From positions 1-64,000 of the forward strand of contig NZ_JABSNU010000015.1 in the NCBI RefSeq assembly GCF_013266735.1: 64,000 nt of DNA, in the 5' to 3' direction. The notes beneath the pieces are model-generated. The model saw nothing but the letters and a program-made list of their open reading frames with translations, did no database searches and was not told the origin of the DNA. Numbering within the stretch: the stretch's first letter is position 1; every line of letters starts with the position of its first letter. The position numbers and the translations under genes were made by a program. Below are positions 27,164-35,366 of this stretch, piece by piece. The DNA comes from Pedobacter foliorum (GTDB taxonomy: Bacteria > Bacteroidota > Bacteroidia > Sphingobacteriales > Sphingobacteriaceae).

Positions 27164-30100
27164 TTAAAAATCTAGATTTAAACCAACTGCATATCTTCTT
27201 TGATATGGATATGCCCATGCACTAGACCCTTGATTTACTGCTTCAGGATCTATGTACTTTTTAATGGCAGAGAATTCATAAAGATTCTCTCCGGTAACAA
27301 ATACACGAAGACGATTAACTTTAAAACGATTAGTAAACTTAGCAGGCAAAGTGTAACCAAGTGAAACATTTTTTATTCTTAAATAAGCACCATTTAGCAA
27401 ATATTTAGTTTGTGGAATATCTAAACCTGAACCGTAATTAGCATCTGCTAGCCACGATTGCATAACCGGGTAATAAGAATTGGTATTTGCGTCAGCTAAC
27501 CCTGCAGCTATATAAGAAGCTGAGTGTTTTGCTCTTTGTTCAGGAGAATCTCCTGTAGCCCTATAAAAATCAAGATTCCAAGGATAAACGTTAGCATAAG
27601 GCTGCTGATAAGGCCCCCAGAACAAATAATGATGAGGATAAAAATCTCTTTTTAATACACCTTGAAGGAATACAGAAAGATCAAATCCGTTCCAATCCAT
27701 GTTTAGATTAGCCCCAACACTGTATCTATCCGTACTATTACCAATAATTTTAAGATCTTTCGGATCATTAGAACTTAATCCTCTCTCTATTTTTTTGTTG
27801 CCATCCAGATCCTTGTATTTAGGCCAGCCCTGAATAATATCAAGTGCACCCCATGGAATTATGCTAGATTGATCAAGTGCATCGATTTCAGCTTTACTCT
27901 GGAACAAACCATCATTTTGCAGTCCCCAAATCTCTCCTATAGTCTGTCCTACACGGTAGTTAGATAATAAGTTTTGATCGTTCTTGAATTTTGTAATCTT
28001 AGAGCGGGAATCAGAAACAAAAAATTTCGTTTCAAAGCTAAATGGCTTAGATCCTAAATCGAACCTATCTCTATAAGAAACTGATAACTCCCATCCCTTT
28101 GTCCTAAGGTCAGCAGCATTTTGTTTTGGCACGTCAGTACCTAGTACACCAGGTAATTCCTGACCGGCAACCAGCATACCTGTTGTATTGCGAATGAAAT
28201 AATCAAAAGTAAATGATAGCTTATCATTAAAAAAACCTAAATCCGTACCCATGTTAAGCGTAGAAACGCGCTCCCATGTGTAGGTGTTTGGATCAACATA
28301 CAATCTTGGTGCTCCGGTAATAACGACTTTCCTTGAATCGCCGATTAAATATGGTGAAGTTCCAGTTGGTAACGTTTGGATATACCCAAAATCACGTAAA
28401 TATGGATTAGAATCTGCAGCCTGATTTCCTAAGTCCCCATAAGAGGTACGTAGTTTAAATGTTGATAAAACTGGAGCCAAAGGTTTAAAAAAGTCTTCGC
28501 CACTAGCAATCCAAGCCAAAGAAGCCGAAGGGAAAAATCCCCATCTATGACTAACAGGAAATCTCGAAGATCCATCATATCTTCCTGTAGCCTCTAAGAT
28601 ATAGCGATCTTTATAAGTGTAGTTTAACCTACTGAAAGCACTAGTACTAGCATACGCATTATACTTTGTTCCTAGTGTTATTTCCCCTGTAGTTAATTTA
28701 AGATAAGGCACAGATGAAGACATAAGTAAGTCTCTCTGAGCATCAACAGTAGAATAACTATAGTTCTCAGAATTATAACCAACCATTGCACTAAAAAAGT
28801 GATCACCTATGGTCTTTTTATAAGTAGTATATAAGTTAAAAGCATTGTTATATAAATAGCCATTGCTCTCACTTACATAACCATTACCCCCCTCTTCTCG
28901 GATATCAGTTGGTCCGAAACCTATCTTAAACTTCTTCGAATCATTATGATACTTCCATAACTCTCTTTTAAATGAAGCATCACCATTTACCTGAAGATCA
29001 CCATTTAAAAACGAAGCGGTTGCGCCTGTGATATTTTGGAAGCCAAACATTGTTTCAAGATTATTCCCTCCATCAACCAGTCTTGCAGCGAGTCTACCTG
29101 CTCCAGTGTTTGCCCATGTTCCATCAGGATTCGTAGCTACGTCGGTTGGTTGCAAGTAATAAAGATCGGTAATACTGGCATTTGGAAGTGCTTTTTTGGT
29201 TTGGTAAATATTAAGATTGTTATCTATTTTCAACCATGATAAAGGAGCAAAACCTACTCTTGATCTTAAACCGTAACGATCCCAAAAATCAGGAGCAAGC
29301 TTATTCAAACCATTTTCTTTCGTATAGTCGGCAGACAAATAATAAGTTAATGGGGAGTTATTTACCTGAGCTCCACCTGAAAAAGTCAATGTATGATTTT
29401 GAGATAAACTAGCCTTGTTAAAGAAATAATCATACCAGTTGTTATCCCCCATATATGCCCATCTGTTTTTATTTGGATCAGTTGGATCAATACGTGTATC
29501 TGGAAGTGAAGGATTATCCGACCTCTCTTTGGCCCACTTATAGTACTCATCAGAATAATTTACGTAATCCCATGGAGTATTGTCAGTAGAAGTCTCCAAA
29601 ACTCTGGAATAAATATATGGATCAGTTACCGGCTTTGGAAGAACCGTTGGTCTCCCCCAGGTTGTTAATGCATTATAACTTATCCTAGTACTTCCTGCAA
29701 CACCCTTTTTAGTAGTGATAAGGATTACTCCAAAAGCGGCTCTTGCACCATAAATAGCAGCAGACGCAGCATCCCTTAATACTGTAAATGATGAAATGTC
29801 AGAAGGAGTTAACCTTAACATATCATCATTACTAGCAGCTGGAATACCATCAATTACAATAAGAGGTGAGCCACCGTTTATGGAAGTATACCCTCTGATG
29901 TTTATTACGGGTACGGTACCGGGAGCACCACCTCCATAAGTTATGTTTAAACCAGGACTAATACCTTGCAGTCCTTGCATAACATTTGAAACTGGTCGTG
30001 ATTCCAATTGCTTACCTGAAATCTGATCTATTGCTCCGGCAATATTAATTTTCTTCTTTGTTCCAAACCCCACTACTACTACCTCTTGAAGGTCGCTCAA

Positions 30101-30391
30101 ATCAGGAGCTAGCGTTACATTTAATTGGGTTTTTCCATTTAGATTAATTTCCTGTGGCTTGTATCCAATGTAGGTAAACACAAGAGTTGCATTGGGTTTT
30201 ACATTTGTTAGGGTGTAAATTCCATTCGTGTTTGTAGCAGTACCAAGTTTTGTACCCTTAACACTAACGTTAACCGACGGAATAGGCCCTTTAGTTTCGG
30301 CATCCAAAACCTCACCTCTCACGGTAATGTCCTGGGCAAAACTCTTTGCTGCAAAAAGCATGAAGCAAATCAGTAGTAGCTTTTTTTTCAT
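27164..30391 (-). CDS. SusC/RagA-family TonB-linked outer-membrane protein
   Basis: A 1075-residue transporter when started at MKKKLLL (30391). The open frame extends 24 codons further but only this start gives a proper signal peptide (KSFAQ). A carboxypeptidase-regulatory-like domain (about 22-110) contains GPIPSVNVSVKGTKLGT. The TonB box/plug region has VVVGFGTKKKINIAGAI, VMQGLQGISPGLNI and VLRDAASAAIYGARAA. A large beta-barrel ends in YAVGLNLDF. It forms the import channel of the SusCD complex. A TetR gene is divergent. Confidence 0.95.
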   Translation of the reverse strand: MKKKLLLICFMLFAAKSFAQDITVRGEVLDAETKGPIPSVNVSVKGTKLGTATNTNGIYTLTNVKPNATLVFTYIGYKPQEINLNGKTQLNVTLAPDLSDLQEVVVVGFGTKKKINIAGAIDQISGKQLESRPVSNVMQGLQGISPGLNITYGGGAPGTVPVINIRGYTSINGGSPLIVIDGIPAASNDDMLRLTPSDISSFTVLRDAASAAIYGARAAFGVILITTKKGVAGSTRISYNALTTWGRPTVLPKPVTDPYIYSRVLETSTDNTPWDYVNYSDEYYKWAKERSDNPSLPDTRIDPTDPNKNRWAYMGDNNWYDYFFNKASLSQNHTLTFSGGAQVNNSPLTYYLSADYTKENGLNKLAPDFWDRYGLRSRVGFAPLSWLKIDNNLNIYQTKKALPNASITDLYYLQPTDVATNPDGTWANTGAGRLAARLVDGGNNLETMFGFQNITGATASFLNGDLQVNGDASFKRELWKYHNDSKKFKIGFGPTDIREEGGNGYVSESNGYLYNNAFNLYTTYKKTIGDHFFSAMVGYNSENYSYSTVDAQRDLLMSSSVPYLKLTTGEITLGTKYNAYASTSAFSRLNYTYKDRYILEATGRYDGSSRFPVSHRWGFFPSASLAWIASGEDFFKPLAPVLSTFKLRTSYGDLGNQAADSNPYLRDFGYIQTLPTGTSPYLIGDSRKVVITGAPRLYVDPNTYTWERVSTLNMGTDLGFFNDKLSFTFDYFIRNTTGMLVAGQELPGVLGTDVPKQNAADLRTKGWELSVSYRDRFDLGSKPFSFETKFFVSDSRSKITKFKNDQNLLSNYRVGQTIGEIWGLQNDGLFQSKAEIDALDQSSIIPWGALDIIQGWPKYKDLDGNKKIERGLSSNDPKDLKIIGNSTDRYSVGANLNMDWNGFDLSVFLQGVLKRDFYPHHYLFWGPYQQPYANVYPWNLDFYRATGDSPEQRAKHSASYIAAGLADANTNSYYPVMQSWLADANYGSGLDIPQTKYLLNGAYLRIKNVSLGYTLPAKFTNRFKVNRLRVFVTGENLYEFSAIKKYIDPEAVNQGSSAWAYPYQRRYAVGLNLDF

Positions 30392-30498
30392 AATTGAAAT
30401 AAAATTAATTTGTTTGGTTTGGTATTTAATTACTGTTCGAGCGCCGCAAATATCCATTCGCAATGTTAACAGCAGGTTAGAACTAAATTAATAAATTA

Positions 30499-30516
30499 AT
30501 TGAACATACATTCAAT
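30499..30516. promoter_or_regulatory. Candidate TetR operator in the susC/tetR divergent gap
   Basis: ATTGAA-CATACA-TTCAAT is an inverted repeat containing ACATACATTC, similar to half-sites of AcrR/TetR-family operators. It lies between the divergent susC (start 30391) and tetR (start 30579). A TAAATTTG box (30526-30533) directly follows it on the tetR side, so a bound repressor would block that promoter. Confidence 0.5.
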
Positions 30517-30525
30517 CTATAAAAA

Positions 30526-30533
30526 TAAATTTG
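30526..30533 (+). promoter_or_regulatory. -7 box of the tetR promoter
   Basis: TAAATTTG matches TAnnTTTG exactly, 45 nt upstream of the tetR start at 30579. An ATTG lies about 23 nt upstream, slightly farther than the usual 19-21, so the upstream element is uncertain. Confidence 0.4.
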
Positions 30534-30578
30534 CGAAATAGAATTACTTTTAAGTAGTTTGGCTGAATAAATTTTACC

Positions 30579-31205
30579 ATGGGAAGAAAGAGCCTCAAAG
30601 AGGCGAGACAACTAGAAATTATAAAGATATTTTATAAGGTTGCTAAAACTGAAGGCTACGAAAATACTTCGATAGCTAAGATTGCCAAAGTAATGGATAT
30701 TAATCCAAGCCTCATTATTCATTACTTCGAGACTAAGGAAGACCTTACTTACGGCCTTATAGATTATATACTTGAAAGGTATCTTTTAATATATACCATT
30801 AAAAACAAGGATCAGGTTACCCTTTCTGATTTGAAGAAAACAATCGAAATGCTTTTCTCTAAAAAGTGGAATTTACTCTTTGACGATGGCTTGTTTTATA
30901 CCTTTTATGCTTTAGCATTCAGAGAAAAAAAGATAAAAGCAAAATATAAGACCATATTGGACTCATTACGCTTTGCCCTTACATCAATGATAGAACAATG
31001 CAATCAAAAAGATCTCATAAAAGTTGAGGATGCTAAAGCAGCTGCTGATTTAATTTTTGTATTGGTTGATGGTGCTTATTTCTATCTTTCTTTAGAAAGC
31101 GACAAAAAGGCCTATGCAGAACGACTTGACTATTACAAGAGTAAGGCGTATCAGATTTTAGGAGTTGACGCTACGGTTTTTTCTGATAGCATTCTGAGTT
31201 CTTAA
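30579..31205 (+). CDS. TetR-family transcriptional regulator
   Basis: A 208-residue regulator with an N-terminal helix-turn-helix (about 10-60): TSIAKIAKVMDINPSLIIHYFETKEDL is the typical TetR recognition region. The C-terminal ligand-binding domain is helical and unassigned. It is divergent from susC with a palindrome between them, so control of the SusCD-phosphoesterase locus and of itself is likely. Its 3' end overlaps the convergent membrane-protein gene by 48 bp. Confidence 0.88.
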   Translation: MGRKSLKEARQLEIIKIFYKVAKTEGYENTSIAKIAKVMDINPSLIIHYFETKEDLTYGLIDYILERYLLIYTIKNKDQVTLSDLKKTIEMLFSKKWNLLFDDGLFYTFYALAFREKKIKAKYKTILDSLRFALTSMIEQCNQKDLIKVEDAKAAADLIFVLVDGAYFYLSLESDKKAYAERLDYYKSKAYQILGVDATVFSDSILSS

Positions 31206-31436
31206 CCGTCGCCCTAAAGCATATAGTCCAATGAACATCCAAAGTAGGTTAGCCATAGCGTTTGGTAAATCGTTAGTTTCCAAAGCTGTGGTAACTAAAC
31301 ACAGTCCGCCTACAATATTGAGTAGCTGAAAACTGAGCGAATCAGGAGTTACAACTTTTACGCTTAATAATAAATAGCCTAACGTACATAAAATCACGCC
31401 AAGCCAGCCAATACTCGATATTATAATTTGTAGCAT
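31158..31436 (-). CDS. Small membrane protein, CBU_0592-like
   Basis: A 92-residue protein with three hydrophobic segments: IIISSIGWLGVILCTLGYLLL, LSFQLLNIVGGLCLVTTAL and NAMANLLWMFIGLYAL. It ends in a basic RRLRTQNAIRKNRS tail. The pattern with an N-terminal GWLG and a central SFQLLNIVGG matches a widespread small membrane family known as CBU_0592-like; its function is unknown. The last 16 codons are antisense to the end of tetR. Confidence 0.7.
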   Translation of the reverse strand: MLQIIISSIGWLGVILCTLGYLLLSVKVVTPDSLSFQLLNIVGGLCLVTTALETNDLPNAMANLLWMFIGLYALGRRLRTQNAIRKNRSVNS

Positions 31437-31538
31437 ACCTATCCCCCTTTAAAACTACAGGCAAATGTGCGTTTTTTTTCTACTGAAAAACATAGATTTA
31501 ACATATTTTCCAAATTAGTAAAAATAAAAAAGGGGTTT

Positions 31539-32495
31539 TTAAACCCCTGCTTTTTTAAGTACTTCTAATGTTTTTCTTAGCCCTGTTTCTGCTACCTTTT
31601 GCAAATCTTGCTTATAATACTCAGGATTATAAAGTTCAAGAGAAATGCAACCTTTATAACCTGTTGCTTTAAGGTCTCTGAAGATCTGTGGAAGTGGTAA
31701 GATGCCATCACCAGGAAAAACGCGATCCTTATCTCCCAGGTCAGCTACTGCTGCCGGAGAAGAAGGTACATCCGAAAATTGGAAAATAGCAATAGCATCA
31801 CCATTTATTAGCTTCAATCCTTCAAAACCACCCTCAGAAATATACATATGGTAAGTATCAGGGATGACCATCGCCTTAGGATGATTGCTATCTAATGCAA
31901 TACCCATAGCCTGTCCCAATGTTTTTACGGGTTGGTATTTTACAAATACAAGAGCCGGATGAATGTTAAATTCCTTTAGTCCAATTTCAATAATATCTTT
32001 ATATCTATTGGCTACCCATTTCTGGTTAAAATTCTCCCCTGCTGTATCTGGGATGGTTTGGATATGTTGAGCACCGATGGCTGCTGCCATGCGCATTCGA
32101 TTGCGTGTATCTACCAAAGATTTGTCGAACAGCTCTTGTGTAGGAGGTAATGAGTTCCATAAACCAATTACACTCGGTACAAACAGCCCAAGATCTTTTA
32201 TTTCTTTACCAAGATCTTTTAAATTACCACCCTTTGCTTCGAACTCTTGCAATTCTCCATCCCAAGGTTCAATTGCATCATAACCGGCTTTAGCAGCTAT
32301 TTTTACTTTATCTTTTAGTGACGCAGGTCTTATTGTTGCAGTATCAAGGCAAACTGGCCAAGGACTTGCGCCTTTTTGATAACGCTTTTCTTTTTTGTCT
32401 TTTAATAATCCTGTTTCACCGAGTACATAAGTTGTTGGCGCAACAGTAACAGCTCCTGCAAGAGCGCCAAGGTTGATAAATTTTCTGCGGTTCAT
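31539..32495 (-). CDS. Tat-exported sugar phosphate isomerase/epimerase-like TIM barrel
   Basis: A 318-residue protein with an N-terminal twin-arginine-like signal (NRRKFINLGALAGAV). The rest is a xylose-isomerase-like TIM barrel: AKAGYDAIEPWDGELQ, QTIPDTAG, MVIPDTYHMYISEGGFE, FQFSDVP and KGCISLELYNPEYY, with acidic and His residues placed as in metal-binding members. Substrates in this family are sugars or inositols. It is exported and not linked to an obvious sugar locus. Confidence 0.85.
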   Translation of the reverse strand: MNRRKFINLGALAGAVTVAPTTYVLGETGLLKDKKEKRYQKGASPWPVCLDTATIRPASLKDKVKIAAKAGYDAIEPWDGELQEFEAKGGNLKDLGKEIKDLGLFVPSVIGLWNSLPPTQELFDKSLVDTRNRMRMAAAIGAQHIQTIPDTAGENFNQKWVANRYKDIIEIGLKEFNIHPALVFVKYQPVKTLGQAMGIALDSNHPKAMVIPDTYHMYISEGGFEGLKLINGDAIAIFQFSDVPSSPAAVADLGDKDRVFPGDGILPLPQIFRDLKATGYKGCISLELYNPEYYKQDLQKVAETGLRKTLEVLKKAGV

Positions 32496-32555
32496 ATAAT
32501 TTGCTAAATATTTTATATTTGGTTTTCACGAATATAAAAATATTCCTAACTTTTT

Positions 32556-33599
32556 TTAAGGCTTCTTATTGTTTAAAAAACCAATGCTAATCTCCGTTTT
32601 TCTTGTCAGCGCGCTAATAGTTACGGTACTTTCGTACGGCAAACCATAATAATCTCTGCTATCAACTATACCATCATTGTTAAGATCAACCCACTTAAAA
32701 TTCCCTGGAGCAGCATTACTCTGTTTTGACGCAGCATTTACTTCTGCATCTGATTGAAAAATTCCAGATATAGCATATCCCATATAAAAACCTAAATATG
32801 GCTCTGCAGAGCTTCTAAATGTATTCGTTTTGTTACCATAAAAGGCTTCAATATAATACCTTCCTGAAGCAAGTCTCTTTAAGGTAGCTTTACCAGAGGC
32901 ATTTGTTTTACTACTGTAAGCAATAGCACCATCTGTATAATCCTTCTGTGTAGCATAAAGGTTTACTGTTGCTCCTGAAATCACTTCACCTTTAGGGCTT
33001 GCAATGCTCCATTTAGTACCATCCCAAACAGTAACTTCAATGGTTGTGGTATGCAATTCATCTTTAGTAGTTGTAGAAGTAAGTGATGATTTTATCGTAT
33101 GCACAGCCTCATTATCGTTATACACAATCTGTTTACCTCCAACCTGAACACCATTTATCCAAATGGTATCTGCCGAACGACTAATCTTTAATTCTTTTCC
33201 ACTCAAAGTATTAAAGATTCGCTTATTATACAACTCATAATGATTAAATGATCCTTTAATAATATGATCTTTAACCATAGCTGAAGTGATCGCTACATCC
33301 TCATTTAAAGGTGCAAAAACCGTAATGCCTTCCGATACCTCCTCTTTACTTAGTGAAATATTTTTTAACACCTGCATAAAATTGGTAATGCTGTCAGCCC
33401 CTGACAATTTAGATGTGATGTTGTTAATTAGCTGTTGGGGTTCAAGAGATTTATTATCGACAGTCTCTTGTTTATCTTTTTTACAAGAGAAAATAAAGAC
33501 AGTAAATAAAAGAGCTAAGAATGATTTGTAGATTCCGTTATTAGCAAAACGAGTATCTCCTTTAGAGGAAATTAAGTAATTAATCATGAATGAGAGCAT
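32556..33599 (-). CDS. Lipoprotein with fasciclin-like, Ig-like and dockerin-like parts
   Basis: A 347-residue protein. The lipobox FIFSC puts the lipidated Cys at residue 39, a long N-terminal extension for a signal peptide. The start may therefore be Met5 (33587) or a non-ATG codon. Residues about 55-165 resemble a fasciclin domain (GITVFAPLNEDVAI, GKELKISRSADTIWINGV). About 185-265 is a carboxypeptidase-regulatory/prealbumin-like repeat (GATVNLYATQ, NASGKATLKRLASGRYYIEA). About 300-320 has a dockerin-like calcium loop, DLNNDGIVDSRD. This suggests a surface adhesion or assembly protein. Confidence 0.75.
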   Translation of the reverse strand: MLSFMINYLISSKGDTRFANNGIYKSFLALLFTVFIFSCKKDKQETVDNKSLEPQQLINNITSKLSGADSITNFMQVLKNISLSKEEVSEGITVFAPLNEDVAITSAMVKDHIIKGSFNHYELYNKRIFNTLSGKELKISRSADTIWINGVQVGGKQIVYNDNEAVHTIKSSLTSTTTKDELHTTTIEVTVWDGTKWSIASPKGEVISGATVNLYATQKDYTDGAIAYSSKTNASGKATLKRLASGRYYIEAFYGNKTNTFRSSAEPYLGFYMGYAISGIFQSDAEVNAASKQSNAAPGNFKWVDLNNDGIVDSRDYYGLPYESTVTISALTRKTEISIGFLNNKKP

Positions 33600-33662
33600 T
33601 AAAAAAGCGATAATTTATTATGTTCCGGTAAGATAGATTCTTTACCTAGAAAAACCAAATTA

Positions 33663-34583
33663 TTATTTATCAGTAAACACCATATCACTCGTCATTTCCA
33701 TAGGAACGGTCATCCCTTCGGGCATCTTTTCACTCGCTTTGATACTCATTGTCCCCCTAATGTTCTGACTAATTTTCCCTTCAATTAACCAACCTGTTTT
33801 TTTATCGATTCGCATAACCGAATTCATCGTACCAGCCATATTATACTCAAATGGCAGTACAGTGGTTGCTGTATCGGCCTCATTATTTTTTGTTGTAAAA
33901 AGAGATGCACCACTAATCACGAACTCTGTAGCTGTAATTTCATCAAGTTTATATACCCCATCTAAAGTTGCCGACATACCTGCTTCCAGTTGTGTTTTGA
34001 TATTCCAGGTGTCGCCTTTGGCAACGGCACGATCCGGAAATACTGCCGATAACATTTCTAAATTCCCTTTAAAAGCCTTATCGCCGTATGATTGCATAAT
34101 CTGAGTACGAATTTGCTCTTTTTGTTCGGCTGTTAGTTGAGGAAACTTATCAAAAGCACCAGCATATAACACCTCTACATTCTTAACCTCAGCTATCTTA
34201 CCGCTTTGCGTCATTTTTATTTGAAACGGTTTATTTTTCATCATACGGAAAACCGACGACATGATATCTGTTTCATCAGTACTTTCAGAATCAAAAACAG
34301 ATGTCCCGCCCGGATGTACCATTTTCATAGATAAATTTTCGTAACTTACATCCATGCTGTATATGCCGGAGGCATAATCTGTAACCAAATATTTCATTTG
34401 GCCTGTAATAGTCATGTTAATACTTATTTCCTGATCATTAACTTTTTGCTTAATTACAGATTTGGCTACAGTTTTTTGAGTATAAGACTGCCCCTTAGTT
34501 AACTTTAACTCAATCTTTTGAGTTTGCGATTGGCAAGAAAAACAGACAAAAATAGAAAGAAAGAAACTGAAGAATATTTTCAT
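33663..34583 (-). CDS. DUF6263-type lipoprotein
   Basis: A 306-residue lipoprotein (CFSC, Cys17). The mature part has a repeated beta-rich pattern, including ELKLTKGQSYTQKTVAK, GQMKYLVTDYASGIYSMDV, KGDTWNIKTQL and RIDKKTGWLIEGKISQ. This matches a Bacteroidota family of uncharacterised exported proteins (DUF6263). Structures of this general type resemble lipoprotein-carrier folds, but no function is assigned. It stands apart from both neighbours by gaps of 63 and 156 bp. Confidence 0.7.
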   Translation of the reverse strand: MKIFFSFFLSIFVCFSCQSQTQKIELKLTKGQSYTQKTVAKSVIKQKVNDQEISINMTITGQMKYLVTDYASGIYSMDVSYENLSMKMVHPGGTSVFDSESTDETDIMSSVFRMMKNKPFQIKMTQSGKIAEVKNVEVLYAGAFDKFPQLTAEQKEQIRTQIMQSYGDKAFKGNLEMLSAVFPDRAVAKGDTWNIKTQLEAGMSATLDGVYKLDEITATEFVISGASLFTTKNNEADTATTVLPFEYNMAGTMNSVMRIDKKTGWLIEGKISQNIRGTMSIKASEKMPEGMTVPMEMTSDMVFTDK

Positions 34584-34700
34584 AAAGCGTTAGTTAAATT
34601 TTAATAATTAGTTACAATAACTGAAGTAAAATTACACGAAAATGCGACATTTCTATAATATCACTAATAAATCATTTGTATGTAACATTCCCTTTATATC

Positions 34701-34714
34701 AATAGATATCTATT
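34701..34714. promoter_or_regulatory. Palindrome upstream of the tetR-RND operon, candidate operator
   Basis: AATAGATATCTATT is a perfect 14-bp palindrome 25 nt upstream of the TetR start at 34740. With flanking bases it extends imperfectly to ATCAATAGATATCTATTAAT. Its place in the leader/promoter suits autorepression of a TetR-controlled efflux operon. Confidence 0.5.
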
Positions 34715-34739
34715 AATTAATTCTCTTCTTTGCGACCGA

Positions 34740-35324
34740 ATGAACGTTCAATTGGAAACTTACAACAGCAAACGCGATGCTATTTTAAATAGCACACTAC
34801 TACTCATTAAAGAGTACGGATTTCATGGTACACCTATGAGCCAGATTGCAAAACATGCAAAGGTGGCAGCAGGAACCATTTATCATTATTTTGATTCAAA
34901 AGAAACCCTCATCATAGAACTTTACATCAGAACTAGAGATCAACTGACAGAGGCTTTAATGGAAGGTTACGACCAATCAACTCCATACAAGGATCGTTTC
35001 TTTAAACTCATGCACAACCAGTACAATTTTTACATACAAAATGAACCTGCAATGGTTTTCCTTGAGCAATATGTAAACTCTCCATTCGCAAAGAATTTCC
35101 CGGAAAAAGACAGCATTTTATTTAAAGAAAAAATAATCAGCTTCTTTGAATCCGGGATAGATGGAGGATATTTTAAAAATATTGATCCAAGATTACTAGG
35201 ACCAACAATAAGAGGCACGTTAGTTGCGGCTGCAAACTTCAGATTATCAGAGCAAATGATATACTCTGAAGATGACATTACGGAAGTTGTGCAGATTGTT
35301 TGGGACGGAATTAAAAGACAATAA
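34740..35324 (+). CDS. TetR/AcrR-family regulator of the RND operon
   Basis: A 194-residue regulator. The N-terminal helix-turn-helix (about 10-60) reads GFHGTPMSQIAKHAKVAAG followed by TIYHYFDSKETL. The C-terminal domain is helical and is probably a drug or ligand pocket. It is the first gene of a same-strand run with tolC (42 bp downstream), the adaptor and the pump. It therefore most likely represses this efflux operon and is released by a pump substrate. Confidence 0.9.
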   Translation: MNVQLETYNSKRDAILNSTLLLIKEYGFHGTPMSQIAKHAKVAAGTIYHYFDSKETLIIELYIRTRDQLTEALMEGYDQSTPYKDRFFKLMHNQYNFYIQNEPAMVFLEQYVNSPFAKNFPEKDSILFKEKIISFFESGIDGGYFKNIDPRLLGPTIRGTLVAAANFRLSEQMIYSEDDITEVVQIVWDGIKRQ

Positions 35325-35366
35325 TATATATAATGGCTTTAACTACACTCAATTCCACATTTAAAT

